Shown piece after piece: positions 7,741 to 17,721 of a stretch of DNA of 62,502 nt. The stretch is from Verrucomicrobiota bacterium (GTDB lineage Bacteria > Verrucomicrobiota > Verrucomicrobiia > Opitutales > UBA2995): positions 1 to 62,502 of the forward strand of contig JAQBYJ010000022.1 of NCBI GenBank assembly GCA_027622555.1, written 5' to 3'. Under the pieces are notes generated by a model. The model was not told the DNA's origin, did not search any database, and was given only the letters and a program-made list of their open reading frames with translations. Both the position numbers and the translations under genes were made by a program. The number at the start of each line of letters is the position of its first letter. The stretch's first letter is position 1.

Positions 7741-9492
7741 TCAATCAACATTTAGAGGTAGTAATGCGCTGCCGCGAAATTCTGAGTCCATCGGTATTTT
7801 CATTTCAAAACCGCTCTCGCGACTCGTATTTTTATCAATCTTGAGACCTTTCGCATTCTTGAGTAATGCTAAGGTAGAAGGCGGTAAACCAGCCAAATGC
7901 TGGCCTTCAAAACTAATTCCGGGAGCTTGGCGCAAGAGTTTGACGTAAATGTGATCGCGGCTTTTCAAATCCTTGATTCGCTCTAACACGTGTTCAAATC
8001 GGGAAGCGGTGTAAAATCCTTCGAACTCCACCTGATCGGCTGAAATCGCATCGGTAACCAATATTTCAACACGTTCTTTTCTTACTTCTTCGGGTAGAAC
8101 AAATGAAACTTGTTTGGAAAAGCGCTTACCCTGATGATTCTTTATTTGTAGAGTAAGGTTAACCGTATCCCCGGATTTAACCTTTTCTTCGTGGAGATAA
8201 ACGGCCTCAAGGTAGCTTATCTCGGTGACAGGTCTCGACTCGATAGAAACCTTGAAATATTCAATCGGAGGCGGGTCAAACGTGTTGTCAGCAATCAGCT
8301 GATGAATAGCCAGTTGTTGAAAAGCGGCCGCATTGTCTACCCCATTGCCGGCAAAAATATCGGTCACTTCAATAGGATCATATCCTTCAACCTTAACCTC
8401 GGTCTTCACCCGAAGCGTTAGTTCCTCCGAGTATTCCAGACCACCTCTCAGCGATTCCATGGTAGCCATAGCGCCGACGATTGGACCGAGTCGAGGATGC
8501 CGAAACATCTTTGCCGAAAATTTCTTGTCTTCGAAATCCGGATAGGAAATGGACACAGAATAATCGATCATCGGTGAAACCGGCCCCAACTCCGCGGCAA
8601 TACCTGTGAGTCGATCCTGATATACCCGACCCACCTGACCTCCCATATTCGACAATTTGAAAGAAGAGGACATGGAACGGACTATCGTCAGGATCTCGGC
8701 CTGGGCCAACGGCATCTCCACAGAGCCCCATTGAAAAAATGGATGCCCGAACGCAAGCAACTGATCACCGTCTACATGGGTAACCGTACCGGTCGCGCCG
8801 AAATTAAAATCACCCTGCATCAGGATGGCAGATACAGCGGAACCAGCTTCGATCTGGCCGGACAACTCGGTAGAAGAGGCACCACCTGGTCCATTCAACA
8901 TTGTGATGCCGAGCTTATCCAATTCGCCGCTGAATGCGTTTAAAGTGGCCTCTGAGATTCCGGATGCGATCAATGGGGCCGGAAGTGGCTGAAGCACTGT
9001 TTGATATTCCCCGAGCCGTCCTCGACTAGTCGGCTCCACCGATTTCCAGTACGAATTCACGGAACCAGAAGAAGCCACTCCGCTCCCCTTATCTTCGAAA
9101 ACAGGAAGCATGTTGTGAATCGGCGTTACTCCAATAATAGCCTGTTCCTTTGGCCAGGTGTAGCCATAGGCATAGGCCCCAACCAGTTTGCCCTGGATGA
9201 AAACAGGACTTCCACTCATCCCGGCAACAGGACCCGATAAAATATTAACTTTGTCGATCGCTTCGCAAATAATGACGGGTTGGTTAGGACCGACAAAGTG
9301 CTCCGCGATTCCAATTACCCGCAGCGGAAATGTTTCGATCGCAGTACCCGACATTACCGTACGCCACTCACCTTCCATGCCAGGTTTCACATCCTCGAGA
9401 CGCATAAGCTCATAAGCCGCGTCGCTTTGAGAAAAGAGCGAGGCCGAACTCAAGGTCAGGATGGCAAAGAAAGCTATTAACCGGGGATACAT
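7741..9492 (-). CDS. Secreted SpoIVB-type (S55) serine peptidase domain protein
   Basis: The protein has 583 residues and a signal peptide (MYPRLIAFFAILTLSSASLFSQ). Residues 30-130 resemble the SpoIVB peptidase domain: DVKPGMEGEWRTVMSGT, then PVAGMSGSPVFIQGKLVGAY, where Ser93 in GMSGSP is the expected nucleophile. A second segment near residues 235-260 (GTVTHVDGDQLLAFGHPFFQ) is also typical of the family. B. subtilis SpoIVB signals across the forespore membrane by cleaving a partner, but many non-spore-formers encode such proteins with unknown roles. No PDZ domain is obvious; the C-terminal part is beta-rich. It lies 9 bases behind gpmI and overlaps the propeller gene, so it may process or chaperone that protein. 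Activity is inferred from one motif. Confidence 0.85.
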   Translation of the reverse strand: MYPRLIAFFAILTLSSASLFSQSDAAYELMRLEDVKPGMEGEWRTVMSGTAIETFPLRVIGIAEHFVGPNQPVIICEAIDKVNILSGPVAGMSGSPVFIQGKLVGAYAYGYTWPKEQAIIGVTPIHNMLPVFEDKGSGVASSGSVNSYWKSVEPTSRGRLGEYQTVLQPLPAPLIASGISEATLNAFSGELDKLGITMLNGPGGASSTELSGQIEAGSAVSAILMQGDFNFGATGTVTHVDGDQLLAFGHPFFQWGSVEMPLAQAEILTIVRSMSSSFKLSNMGGQVGRVYQDRLTGIAAELGPVSPMIDYSVSISYPDFEDKKFSAKMFRHPRLGPIVGAMATMESLRGGLEYSEELTLRVKTEVKVEGYDPIEVTDIFAGNGVDNAAAFQQLAIHQLIADNTFDPPPIEYFKVSIESRPVTEISYLEAVYLHEEKVKSGDTVNLTLQIKNHQGKRFSKQVSFVLPEEVRKERVEILVTDAISADQVEFEGFYTASRFEHVLERIKDLKSRDHIYVKLLRQAPGISFEGQHLAGLPPSTLALLKNAKGLKIDKNTSRESGFEMKIPMDSEFRGSALLPLNVD

Positions 9493-9501
9493 GAAGGCAG
9501 A

Positions 9502-11079
9502 TTACTCAATAACTAAATTTTGTCCTGTCATTTCCAATGGTTTATCGAGTCCAAGAAAATGCAATACAGTGGGTGCAATATCAGCTAGACGTGCGTCGGA
9601 GGAAATTAGTTTCAAACTTTCACAGCCTTTACCATAAACAACAAGTTCAACCGGATTCAAAGTATGGGCTGTGTGAGGACCGTCCACGGTTGGGTCCCAC
9701 ATCTGGTCGCAGTTCCCATGATCGGCAGTTACCAGGGCAACACCTCCTGCAGCGTCAATGGCTTCCAGGAGTTGACCCAGGCAGTTGTCCACTTTTTCGC
9801 AGGCTTTTTTCACTGCTTCCATCGAACCTGTGTGCCCAACCATATCCGGATTGGCAAAGTTGACTAACATGAAGTCGTATTTCTTCGAAAGGATAGCTGC
9901 TTTAGTAAGTTCCTTTACCTCTTCGGCAGACATTTCCGGGGCCAAATCATAGGTGGTCACTTTCGGACTCGGCGCCATCCCCCACTCTTCCCCAGGGAAA
10001 GGTTCTTCACGATAATCGTTAAAGAAGAAAGTCACGTGCGGATACTTCTCAGTCTCAGCACAGCGAAATTGAGTCATGCCATGGTCCGCTAAATAGCTTC
10101 CCAGAATGTTAGCCATTTTTCCAACACGTGGGAAAATGATATGATCAAGCATATCCTTTTTATAATCGGTCATGCCGGCGTAAAAAAGATCCAGCTTTTC
10201 ACCCCGATCAAACTCGGCAAAACCCTCTTCGATAAATGCACGGGTTATTTCACGAGGGCGATCACCCCGGTAGTTATAAAAAACAACCGAGTCGCCGTTA
10301 CCAATGGTGGCCAGCGGTGCGCCGGTTTGGTCAACCACCCAGGTTGGCGGCACAAATTCGTCACCTGTTCTGGAACTATCCAACGGATTATCGTAGTAAT
10401 GTTGAACAGCCTCGGCAGCGGAGCCAGCTGTGTTACCAGCTTCCTTCCCAGTCAACATATGGTAGGCTTGAGATACGCGCTCCCAGCGGTTGTCGCGATC
10501 CATACTCCAGAAACGCCCACATACGGAGGCAATCTTGCCAATACCAAGTTCAGCGCATTTTGCTTCGACTTGCTGAATATAGCCCAGACCACTGTGGGGC
10601 GAAGTATCACGACCGTCGGTAAAAGCATGAATGTAAACTTCATCCAGCCCTGCCGCCGTTGCCTCTATGAGAAGCCCATACAGATGCTCTAGTAAACCAT
10701 GAACGCCTGCGTCTGAAACAATGCCAAGCAGGTGCAAATGGCCGCCGGCCTTCACACGATCGAAAGCGGCTTGGAGCGTTTCATTCCCACGAATGCTTCC
10801 AGTCTCAAATGCTTTTGTGATTCGGACCACCTCCTGGTCAACGATCCGTCCAGCGCCAATGTTTTGGTGCCCAACCTCGCTGTTGCCCATTACTCCGACA
10901 GGAACCCCGACATCCAATCCACACGCAGCTAACTCTGTTCTGGGCCAATTTTCCGATAACCTATTGGAAACCGGTATGTTAGCCTGTTTGACGCAATTAA
11001 ATGCGTCGTGGTCGTGGTTGTGATTTGCTCCCCAACCATCTCGGATCACTAGCAATACTGGACGTTTTTCCAATTTCAT
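9502..11079 (-). CDS. gpmI: 2,3-bisphosphoglycerate-independent phosphoglycerate mutase
   Basis: The enzyme interconverts 3- and 2-phosphoglycerate in glycolysis and gluconeogenesis using two metal ions (usually Mn2+) and a phosphoserine intermediate. The 525 residues are full length for the alkaline phosphatase superfamily enzyme. Seen directly are the first metal site DGWG (Asp14), the nucleophile motif MGNSEVGHQNIGAGRIV (Ser67), HAFTDGRDTSPHSG, the arginine-rich YNYRGDRPREITRAF, and late metal motifs NFANPDMVGHTG and VTADHGNCDQMWD. It is transcribed divergently from ileS and is followed after 9 bases by the S55 peptidase gene, suggesting a shared transcript without an obvious functional link. 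Confidence 0.96.
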   Translation of the reverse strand: MKLEKRPVLLVIRDGWGANHNHDHDAFNCVKQANIPVSNRLSENWPRTELAACGLDVGVPVGVMGNSEVGHQNIGAGRIVDQEVVRITKAFETGSIRGNETLQAAFDRVKAGGHLHLLGIVSDAGVHGLLEHLYGLLIEATAAGLDEVYIHAFTDGRDTSPHSGLGYIQQVEAKCAELGIGKIASVCGRFWSMDRDNRWERVSQAYHMLTGKEAGNTAGSAAEAVQHYYDNPLDSSRTGDEFVPPTWVVDQTGAPLATIGNGDSVVFYNYRGDRPREITRAFIEEGFAEFDRGEKLDLFYAGMTDYKKDMLDHIIFPRVGKMANILGSYLADHGMTQFRCAETEKYPHVTFFFNDYREEPFPGEEWGMAPSPKVTTYDLAPEMSAEEVKELTKAAILSKKYDFMLVNFANPDMVGHTGSMEAVKKACEKVDNCLGQLLEAIDAAGGVALVTADHGNCDQMWDPTVDGPHTAHTLNPVELVVYGKGCESLKLISSDARLADIAPTVLHFLGLDKPLEMTGQNLVIE

Positions 11080-11371
11080 ATGATTTGTTTACTATCGACT
11101 CATCCAAACCCCATCCCGGGAATAAGGAGCCGAAAGAATCGATAAATAGACGCTCCAAGTCTAGAATATATAAAAAAATTCTGGAAATGAACAACAGGTG
11201 GTTCAATCGACCTTCAATACCTTGCTGGCAACCGTTTTCGTGTCGATTAGCTGGTGGTTAAAATCCTTACTAAATTTTCGTCGTAGAACGCTTGACTCGG
11301 ATAGGTTAAGTAGCTTTCTTCCGGCGCTTATCGGCGACCTTTGGAAGGGTGGCCGAACTTTTAATACCATC
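11080..11371. other. Divergent promoter region between gpmI and ileS
   Basis: This 292-base stretch separates two divergent genes and should hold both promoters. The ileS frame is open through much of it, but its translation is not synthetase-like. I see no T-box features (no specifier loop and antiterminator pair) and no clear hairpin. Confidence 0.5.
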
Positions 11372-14164
11372 ATGGCCAATAACCTGAAAGATACCCTTAC
11401 ACTACCGACTACCGACTTTCCAATGCGGGCTAGCCTTGTGGAAAGGGAACCAAAGCGAATTGAACATTGGGAAAAAGAGGATCTTTACGGTAAAATCCAG
11501 GAAAAGAACGCCGGAGGCCCCACTTTCATACTTCACGATGGCCCTCCGTTTACGAGCGGAGATGTGCATATCGGCACGGCTCTGAACAAGAGTTTGAAGG
11601 AAATGATTCTTCGCTACAAGTCCATGCAAGGCTTTCGAGCACCCTATATTCCAGGCTGGGATTGCCACGGGCTTCCCATTGAGCACCGGGTGATGAAAGA
11701 CATGCGGGAAAAGGGCAAAGACCTTCCGGCATCAGAAATCCGCAAAGCGTGCGCCGATTTCTCAAAAAAATTCATCGAAATCCAGCGAACTCAGTTCAAG
11801 CGATTAGGTATCATGGCGGACTGGAAGAACGAGTACCGAACGCTGGATCCAGCGTATGAAGCGGATATCTTAAGGACCTTCTCTGCATTCATTGAAAAGG
11901 ATCTGGTTTACCGAAGCAAAAAGCCGGTCTACTGGTCTATCCCTTGCGAAACAGCCTTGGCCGAGGCCGAGATTGAATATAAGGACCATGTGAGCCCTTC
12001 CATTTGGGTTAAGTTTGCATTGCCAGATACTGGTGCCCTGGCGATCGAAGGGAAGGTATCCATTGTTATCTGGACTACTACTCCCTGGACGATTCCATCC
12101 AACATGGCGGTAGCCGTGCATCCACATATCGACTATGCTGTCGTCGTTGCCGGAGACGAAAAGTATATCGTCGCGAAGGACCTAGTTGAAACCTTTACGG
12201 CAGCCACTGAGCTTGGAGAATACGCCATCGAACAAGAAATCCGTGGAGAACTGCTGGCAGGACTACAAAGCCGTCACCCATTTATCGACCGGGCAAGCCC
12301 GATCATACTCGCCGAATACGTTACCACCGAGACAGGAACCGGTGCCGTGCATACTGCACCGGGACACGGTTTGGAGGATTACCAGTCGGGTTTGAAATAC
12401 GGATTGGAGATTTATTGCCCTCTGGACGATCAGGGCAGATATATCGATGATGGGCAAATTCCCACAGAACTCGTCGGAGTCACAGTATTGGAACGCAAGG
12501 GAAGAAGCCCCGCCAATGAAGCAGTTCTCGAGCTGCTTAAAGAATCGGGTAAGTTACTAAAATTTAAAAGATTCGAACACAGTTATCCTCACTGCTGGCG
12601 ATCGAAAACACCGGTTATTTTCCGAGCGATGGATCAATGGTTCGTTGAGATGGATAAAAACGGATTTCGTGAACGCGCACTGGAAGCCATTGGAGAAGTA
12701 AAGTGGGTTCCCAATTGGGGGGAGAACCGTATTCGTGGTGCGGTGGAAGGTCGTCCGGATTGGTGCGTGAGTCGTCAAAGGAGTTGGGGTGTTCCGATAC
12801 CGGCTTTTTACGATGATGATGGGACTGCCTATCTGGATGCAGGCGTGGTTAAAGCCATTGCCGATAAGACCGAAACCAAAGGAACGAATTTCTGGTTTGA
12901 GAATGATGCCGAGACGATTCTTGAAGGCATTGAGCTGCCCGACTCCTGGAAAGGGAAATCTTTAAAATGCGGCAAGGATACCTTGGACGTCTGGATCGAT
13001 TCGGGATCGAGTCACCAGGCTGTTTTGCGGCGCCATGAAACACTGACCTTTCCAGCCGACTTGTATTTAGAAGGAAGCGATCAGCACCGCGGGTGGTTTC
13101 AATCGTCTCTATGGACAAGCATCGCCAAAGAGAATCAGGCGCCTTACAAAGGAGTCGTAACCCATGGATTTATAGTCCGTGGAGATGGGACCAAGATCAG
13201 TAAAAGTGATACCCATGGAAAACCGCAGACATCGGACGCCTACATCAGCCGTTATGGCGCGGACGTTATTCGCCTTTGGATAGCGTCACAGGATTACCGC
13301 AACGATATCCCGGTTTCGGATGACATCATTAAACGAATCGTGGATTCCTACCGGTTGGTCCGAAATACCATGCGTTTCCAGCTTTCCAACCTGAGCGATT
13401 TTGACTACGAGAAAGACGCGATAGCAATCGAGAAGCTCGATCCAATTGATCGCTGGGCATTACACAAAACTGCTGAACTTATTGACCCGGTAACGCAGGC
13501 CTATGAAGACTACGAATTTCATCGGGTTTACCAGCTGATAAACCAGTTTTTCTCGGTTACTTTATCAGCGCTCTACCACGATATGCTGAAGGACCGCCTG
13601 TATACCCTGGCTCCTGATTCGGAGTTGCGGCGATCGTCGCAAACGGCAATTTACCACATATTTAAGACGGTTTCACGGCTTTTGGCACCAATTGTTGCCT
13701 TCACGGCTGATGAGGCTTGGTCCTATTTTAAATCAGGCCAGGAATATGGATCAGATTCCATTCATCTGACGACATGGCCGAACGCTGAAAACAGCTGGAA
13801 ATGGCCAAAAAACATTGAAGAATTTGAAAATGTCTTAAAATTTCGGAATCGGGTAAATGAACTACTGGAAAAGGCTCGACAAGCGAAAGAAATTGGAAAA
13901 TCTCTCGACGCCGTCGTAACAATTATTGGATCAACATCTGATATCCTCTTTCAAAACCTTCAACAATTTGAATCCAAACTCCCTGAAATATTTATCACAT
14001 CACAAGTCTCTTTGGAACCAAAGGACGTGGATACTGTTTCTGTATCCATTAATACAGCCTTAGGCGAACGCTGTCCTAGATGTTGGAGGACGGTCGAAGA
14101 GCTTGTAGCAACTAAATTAGAAGAAAACTTATGCCCGCGTTGTAAAGACACACTCAACCTTTAA
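11372..14164 (+). CDS. ileS: Isoleucine--tRNA ligase
   Basis: This class I synthetase charges tRNA-Ile. From the chosen ATG at 11372 (MANNLKDTLTLPTTDFPMRA) it has 930 residues, the usual bacterial length; the longer frame from 11198 adds 58 unrelated residues. The HIGH signature appears as GDVHIGTALNKSLKE, and KMSKS as GTKISKSDTHGKP. The CP1 editing domain is visible (VIWTTTPWTIPSNMAVAVHP, TGTGAVHTAPGHGLEDY). The C-terminus ends in a zinc-binding pair CPRCWR and CPRCKD, as in the bacterial E. coli-like form, which is usually mupirocin-sensitive. It is followed closely by the DksA-like gene and lspA, so ileS-dksA-lspA is probably one transcript, echoing the ileS-lspA linkage of many bacteria. 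Confidence 0.96.
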   Translation: MANNLKDTLTLPTTDFPMRASLVEREPKRIEHWEKEDLYGKIQEKNAGGPTFILHDGPPFTSGDVHIGTALNKSLKEMILRYKSMQGFRAPYIPGWDCHGLPIEHRVMKDMREKGKDLPASEIRKACADFSKKFIEIQRTQFKRLGIMADWKNEYRTLDPAYEADILRTFSAFIEKDLVYRSKKPVYWSIPCETALAEAEIEYKDHVSPSIWVKFALPDTGALAIEGKVSIVIWTTTPWTIPSNMAVAVHPHIDYAVVVAGDEKYIVAKDLVETFTAATELGEYAIEQEIRGELLAGLQSRHPFIDRASPIILAEYVTTETGTGAVHTAPGHGLEDYQSGLKYGLEIYCPLDDQGRYIDDGQIPTELVGVTVLERKGRSPANEAVLELLKESGKLLKFKRFEHSYPHCWRSKTPVIFRAMDQWFVEMDKNGFRERALEAIGEVKWVPNWGENRIRGAVEGRPDWCVSRQRSWGVPIPAFYDDDGTAYLDAGVVKAIADKTETKGTNFWFENDAETILEGIELPDSWKGKSLKCGKDTLDVWIDSGSSHQAVLRRHETLTFPADLYLEGSDQHRGWFQSSLWTSIAKENQAPYKGVVTHGFIVRGDGTKISKSDTHGKPQTSDAYISRYGADVIRLWIASQDYRNDIPVSDDIIKRIVDSYRLVRNTMRFQLSNLSDFDYEKDAIAIEKLDPIDRWALHKTAELIDPVTQAYEDYEFHRVYQLINQFFSVTLSALYHDMLKDRLYTLAPDSELRRSSQTAIYHIFKTVSRLLAPIVAFTADEAWSYFKSGQEYGSDSIHLTTWPNAENSWKWPKNIEEFENVLKFRNRVNELLEKARQAKEIGKSLDAVVTIIGSTSDILFQNLQQFESKLPEIFITSQVSLEPKDVDTVSVSINTALGERCPRCWRTVEELVATKLEENLCPRCKDTLNL

Positions 14165-14185
14165 CACCCAAAATTATTTCAGAAG

Positions 14186-14998
14186 ATGCCTGCCAAAAAA
14201 ACTGATACCAAAAAAGTAACTAAGGTCAAAGCGGCGACAAAGCCTAAAGCTAAACCGACGGCCTCAGCACCAAAACCTAAAGCTAAACCGACGGCTTCAA
14301 CTGTAAAGCCCACCAATGGGAAAGTGGCTGCTTTCACTCTTGATGATGTTAAAAGCCTGCTCAAAATCAAAAAAGCAGAAAAGAGTGAGAACGGAGTAAA
14401 GGAGCCAATAATAGTAGTTAAGAAAAAAACCAAATTCGAGTTGGATGATATTCCACATGAAACTCAAAACTTCGGAGCTGCATCTCTGGCAGACATTCTT
14501 GGATTCAGTGCCGGGGCGAAGCCAAAGAAAAATGACGAGTCGAATGTTCCAAAGAAATTAAGAGTATACTATGACTTGCTCATCGATTTGCGAAACCATG
14601 TGAATTACGAGCTCAATCTCCACACTCGCGAAACCTTGAAGAAATCCAGCTCGTCAGGTTCAGGCGCAACAGCTGGCTACGATAAGGGCGTTATTGATGA
14701 AGCGAAGGATGATTTCGATCCCGATTTCGCTTTGAGTCTTGTTTCCAGCGAGCAAGAAGCACTGGCCGAGATTGAAGAAGCGATCAACAGAATATTCGAT
14801 GGAAGCTACGGAAAATGTGAAATCACTGGTGAAACGATATCAGCAGAACGCTTGCTTGCTGTCCCGTTCACAAAACACTCTTTGGAAGGTCAAAAACAAC
14901 TGGAGAAAAACCGTCGTTTCAGCGTGAAGCGGGGCGGAGTCTACAGCACCGGTATCGAGGAATCTTCACAGTTTGTAATAAACGAGGACGGAGATTAA
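14186..14998 (+). CDS. DksA/TraR-like protein with a Lys/Ala/Pro-rich N-terminal tail
   Basis: The product has 270 residues. The first 60 are strongly basic and contain an imperfect tandem repeat (KPKAKPTASAP then KPKAKPTASTV), resembling histone H1-like tails. The C-terminal half resembles DksA, which binds the RNA polymerase secondary channel and tunes promoters with ppGpp: coiled-coil-like helices (LLIDLRNHVNYELNLHTRET, EEALAEIEEAINRIFDG) flank YGKCEITGETISAERLLAVP. In canonical DksA four cysteines bind zinc; here only one remains (about residue 210), so no zinc finger can form. Placement between ileS and lspA suggests housekeeping expression. Its promoter-tuning role is inference; the tail may bind DNA or RNA. 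Confidence 0.85.
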   Translation: MPAKKTDTKKVTKVKAATKPKAKPTASAPKPKAKPTASTVKPTNGKVAAFTLDDVKSLLKIKKAEKSENGVKEPIIVVKKKTKFELDDIPHETQNFGAASLADILGFSAGAKPKKNDESNVPKKLRVYYDLLIDLRNHVNYELNLHTRETLKKSSSSGSGATAGYDKGVIDEAKDDFDPDFALSLVSSEQEALAEIEEAINRIFDGSYGKCEITGETISAERLLAVPFTKHSLEGQKQLEKNRRFSVKRGGVYSTGIEESSQFVINEDGD

Positions 14999-15008
14999 GT
15001 CTGATTCT

Positions 15009-15533
15009 GTGCACGACAAAATTTCCCGGCTAAACCGCATTCTGTATTATCGGATATTTTTTATAATCGCAGCTATTGTACTGGCGACTGATCGTTTAAC
15101 CAAGTGGGTTGTTCAAATCTCTATACCATACGGCACCTACGATGAGTCCTCTATGATTGAGGTAATTCCTCACTTCTTCTATATTTGTCACATCGGAAAT
15201 ACAGGCGCTGCCTGGGGCATGTTTCACGGAAAGAGTTTCTTCCTGGCAATATTCTCCGGGGTAGCACTGGTTCTTCTCTACTTTTTTCGCAAAGGACTTG
15301 GACTGCGCAATATTTATGTCCAACTCACCATGGGTTTGGTTTCGGGAGGCATTCTTGGAAACCTGTATGATCGACTGGTTTTCAATCATGTAGTCGATTT
15401 CCTGGATGTGCATTTGGGCTTTTATAGATGGCCGGCATTTAACGTTGCCGATGCCTGCATATTGATAGGCGTACTTTTATTCTCCTGGTTCAGTTTTCAG
15501 GAAGAGGCGGCACGCAAAAGCTCCAAAACCTAG
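15009..15533 (+). CDS. lspA: Lipoprotein signal peptidase (signal peptidase II)
   Basis: LspA is an inner membrane aspartyl protease that removes signal peptides of lipidated prolipoproteins. The 174 residues contain four hydrophobic segments. The catalytic aspartates are Asp121 in GGILGNLYDRL and Asp148 in FNVADACILIGVLL; GNTGAAWGMF is the conserved loop after the first periplasmic segment. Translation probably begins at GTG 15009, only 10 bases after the DksA-like stop, so coupling is likely; no Shine-Dalgarno site is visible. The C-terminal tail is short and basic. It converges with yicC, leaving 4 bases between stops. Confidence 0.95.
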   Translation: MHDKISRLNRILYYRIFFIIAAIVLATDRLTKWVVQISIPYGTYDESSMIEVIPHFFYICHIGNTGAAWGMFHGKSFFLAIFSGVALVLLYFFRKGLGLRNIYVQLTMGLVSGGILGNLYDRLVFNHVVDFLDVHLGFYRWPAFNVADACILIGVLLFSWFSFQEEAARKSSKT

Positions 15534-15537
15534 CTCG

Positions 15538-16410
15538 CTACTCAATATTTGCGATTTGCTCGCGTAGTCGTTCCAGCTCGTTCTTAAAATCGATAACATG
15601 ACGAGTAATACGAATGTCGTTTGATTTACTCCCAATCGTATTGATCTCCCGATTCATCTCCTGGAGAAGGAAGTCGATTTTCCTGCCTACGGAACCCTCT
15701 GCATCGAGGAACTGCCCCAGTTGGTCCAAATGACTATTGAGTCGCGTAATTTCTTCAGCAATATCACAGCGATCAGCAAAGAGAGCAATTTCTTTTAACA
15801 CCCGTTCATCGTCGAGATTTAACTCAAGGTCCGCCTGTCGCAGACGTTGAAATAACAATTCACGATATTGAGGGACACTATCGCCTGCATGGGCGGCAAC
15901 TTCCTTCACACCGGCTTTCAGCAAATCTAAACGCTCAGCTAAATCAACTTTGAGCTTGGAGCCTTCGCTCTTTCTCATTTCTACCAAAGCATCGACTGCC
16001 TGAGAGAAAGCTCCACACAGAGATTCCTTCACCATTTCTGCATCGGGCAACACTTGGTTTTTCTTAGAGTAAAGAGCTAATTGAAACAAAAATTCGGGAG
16101 ATGGATTAAAAGCTACTCCCAGTTCGTTCGATATCGATCGGAATTGGTCGTATAGACTATTAATTGTAAGTTTATCAAACTCCCCACTACCGGAATCACT
16201 GGTGAATTGAGCTTGAATCGTGACAACCACACGACCGCGAGAGATTTTTTCTTTCAAAATGCGAAGTAAACTTCCTTCCAATAGTTGCCACTCACGAGGC
16301 ATCGTAATATTGGCATCGAGTGCTTTTCGATTAACCGAATGAACTTCGATGGTAATCTCAAGGTTTCCATGCAAGGCCGATGAGCGGCCATATCCAGTCA
16401 TTGAATACAT
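15538..16410 (-). CDS. yicC: YicC family endoribonuclease-like protein
   Basis: This 290-residue protein begins [20 protein letters not shown], the YicC N-terminal signature, and ends in the conserved C-terminal region (DRCDIAEEITRLNSHLDQLG, GRKIDFLLQEMNREINTIGS), a match to the full-length family. YicC proteins are hexameric RNA-binding endoribonucleases; E. coli YicC has been linked to degradation of the small RNA RyhB. Role here is inferred from family. The start overlaps the trpB stop by one base (TAATG), so translational coupling is probable. Confidence 0.92.
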   Translation of the reverse strand: MYSMTGYGRSSALHGNLEITIEVHSVNRKALDANITMPREWQLLEGSLLRILKEKISRGRVVVTIQAQFTSDSGSGEFDKLTINSLYDQFRSISNELGVAFNPSPEFLFQLALYSKKNQVLPDAEMVKESLCGAFSQAVDALVEMRKSEGSKLKVDLAERLDLLKAGVKEVAAHAGDSVPQYRELLFQRLRQADLELNLDDERVLKEIALFADRCDIAEEITRLNSHLDQLGQFLDAEGSVGRKIDFLLQEMNREINTIGSKSNDIRITRHVIDFKNELERLREQIANIE

Positions 16411-17630
16411 TATAATTCTCCTTCGCCTAAAATCTTTGCAACTTGTTGAACATCCTTATCACCTCGGCCGCTCATATTGACTAACAAAAGCGAATTTTTG
16501 TCCATTTCAGGGGCTCGTTTCAGTGCATAAGCCACCGCATGGGCAGATTCTAATGCAGGAATAATACCTTCGATTTGGCTACATTTCTGAAAGGCCTCCA
16601 GAACTTCATCATCTGTAGCGTAAGTGTACTCGATCCGGCCTTCGTCTCTGTAATAGGCGTGCTCTGGCCCGATTGCGGCATAGTCAAGTCCGGCAGAAAC
16701 AGAATGAGTCAGTTCGATTTGCCCGTCGCTATCCTGCAAGACATAAGTCTTGGTCCCTTGCAACACTCCAAGTTTGCCTCCCTCGAAACGTGCGGCGTGT
16801 TCTCCAGGTCGAATACCCCTGCCACCGGCTTCAACTCCAACCATTCGAACGGAAGGGTCGCCCAAAAAGTCGTAAAATAGACCGATTGCATTACTGCCAC
16901 CGCCAACGCAGGCGCACATCTCATCCGGCAATCGCCCTTCTCTTTCAAGGATTTGAGCTCTGGCTTCTTTACCGATGATGCGGTGAAAATCACGAACCAT
17001 CATAGGATAAGGGTGTGATCCGAGTGCAGATCCCAAAATGTAGTGAGTATCTCGAACATTGGTAACCCAATCGCGCATGGCCTCACTCACAGCTTCCTTA
17101 AGAGTTTTCTGGCCAGCATCAACCGGCCGAACTTCTGCTCCGCAAAGACGCATTCGGTAAACATTCAATGCTTGCCGCTCCATGTCGACACGTCCCATGT
17201 AGATGACACATTTCAAACCAAATTTTGCACAAGCGGCAGCAGTCGCAATGCCATGCTGTCCAGCTCCTGTTTCAGCAATTATTCGTTTCTTACCCATCCG
17301 TAGAGCAAGAAGCGCCTGGCCGATCACATTGTTTATTTTGTGGGCTCCGGTGTGAAGAAGATCTTCCCGTTTAAAATATATTTTGGCGCCTCCCAAGATC
17401 TCTGTAAGACGTTTTGCAAAATATAATTCAGTAGGTCTTCCAGCGAACTCTTTCAAATGCCATGCTAATTCAGCCTCGTAGCTTGCATCCTTACGGGCTT
17501 CGGCATATACATCTCCGAGCTCCTTTAAGGCTGTCATGAGTGTTTCTGGCACATAGGCTCCACCATAAGGACCGAAGTGACCGCCCGCGTCAGGTAAAGT
17601 TGGTTTTTCGACAGATGATTCCTTACTCAT
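16410..17630 (-). CDS. trpB: Tryptophan synthase beta chain
   Basis: TrpB is a PLP enzyme that joins indole with L-serine to make tryptophan, normally with TrpA supplying indole. The 406 residues are full length. HTGAHKINN carries the PLP lysine (Lys98). [20 protein letters not shown] and the phosphate-binding [10 protein letters not shown] loop are intact, and [17 protein letters not shown] marks the TrpB1-type N-terminus. No trpA or other trp gene lies beside it, which is unusual because trpBA are commonly adjacent. It shares a transcript with yicC through a one-base stop/start overlap. Confidence 0.96.
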   Translation of the reverse strand: MSKESSVEKPTLPDAGGHFGPYGGAYVPETLMTALKELGDVYAEARKDASYEAELAWHLKEFAGRPTELYFAKRLTEILGGAKIYFKREDLLHTGAHKINNVIGQALLALRMGKKRIIAETGAGQHGIATAAACAKFGLKCVIYMGRVDMERQALNVYRMRLCGAEVRPVDAGQKTLKEAVSEAMRDWVTNVRDTHYILGSALGSHPYPMMVRDFHRIIGKEARAQILEREGRLPDEMCACVGGGSNAIGLFYDFLGDPSVRMVGVEAGGRGIRPGEHAARFEGGKLGVLQGTKTYVLQDSDGQIELTHSVSAGLDYAAIGPEHAYYRDEGRIEYTYATDDEVLEAFQKCSQIEGIIPALESAHAVAYALKRAPEMDKNSLLLVNMSGRGDKDVQQVAKILGEGEL

Positions 17631-17721
17631 TTAAGCTATAAAAGGGTTCCATTCAGGTTTTGCACCAGAAAAATTTGAAGAAGTAACAGACTATTGTTCG
17701 ATAAATTCCAAACAAAAGGAA

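Noticed and set aside
8393-8731. 112-residue minus-strand frame inside the S55 gene
   Set aside because: It is a shadow of the real gene in another frame; the translation is rich in Arg/Gly and has no family features.
11080-11371. T-box leader before ileS
   Set aside because: No specifier loop with an antiterminator/terminator pair or T-box sequence could be recognised.
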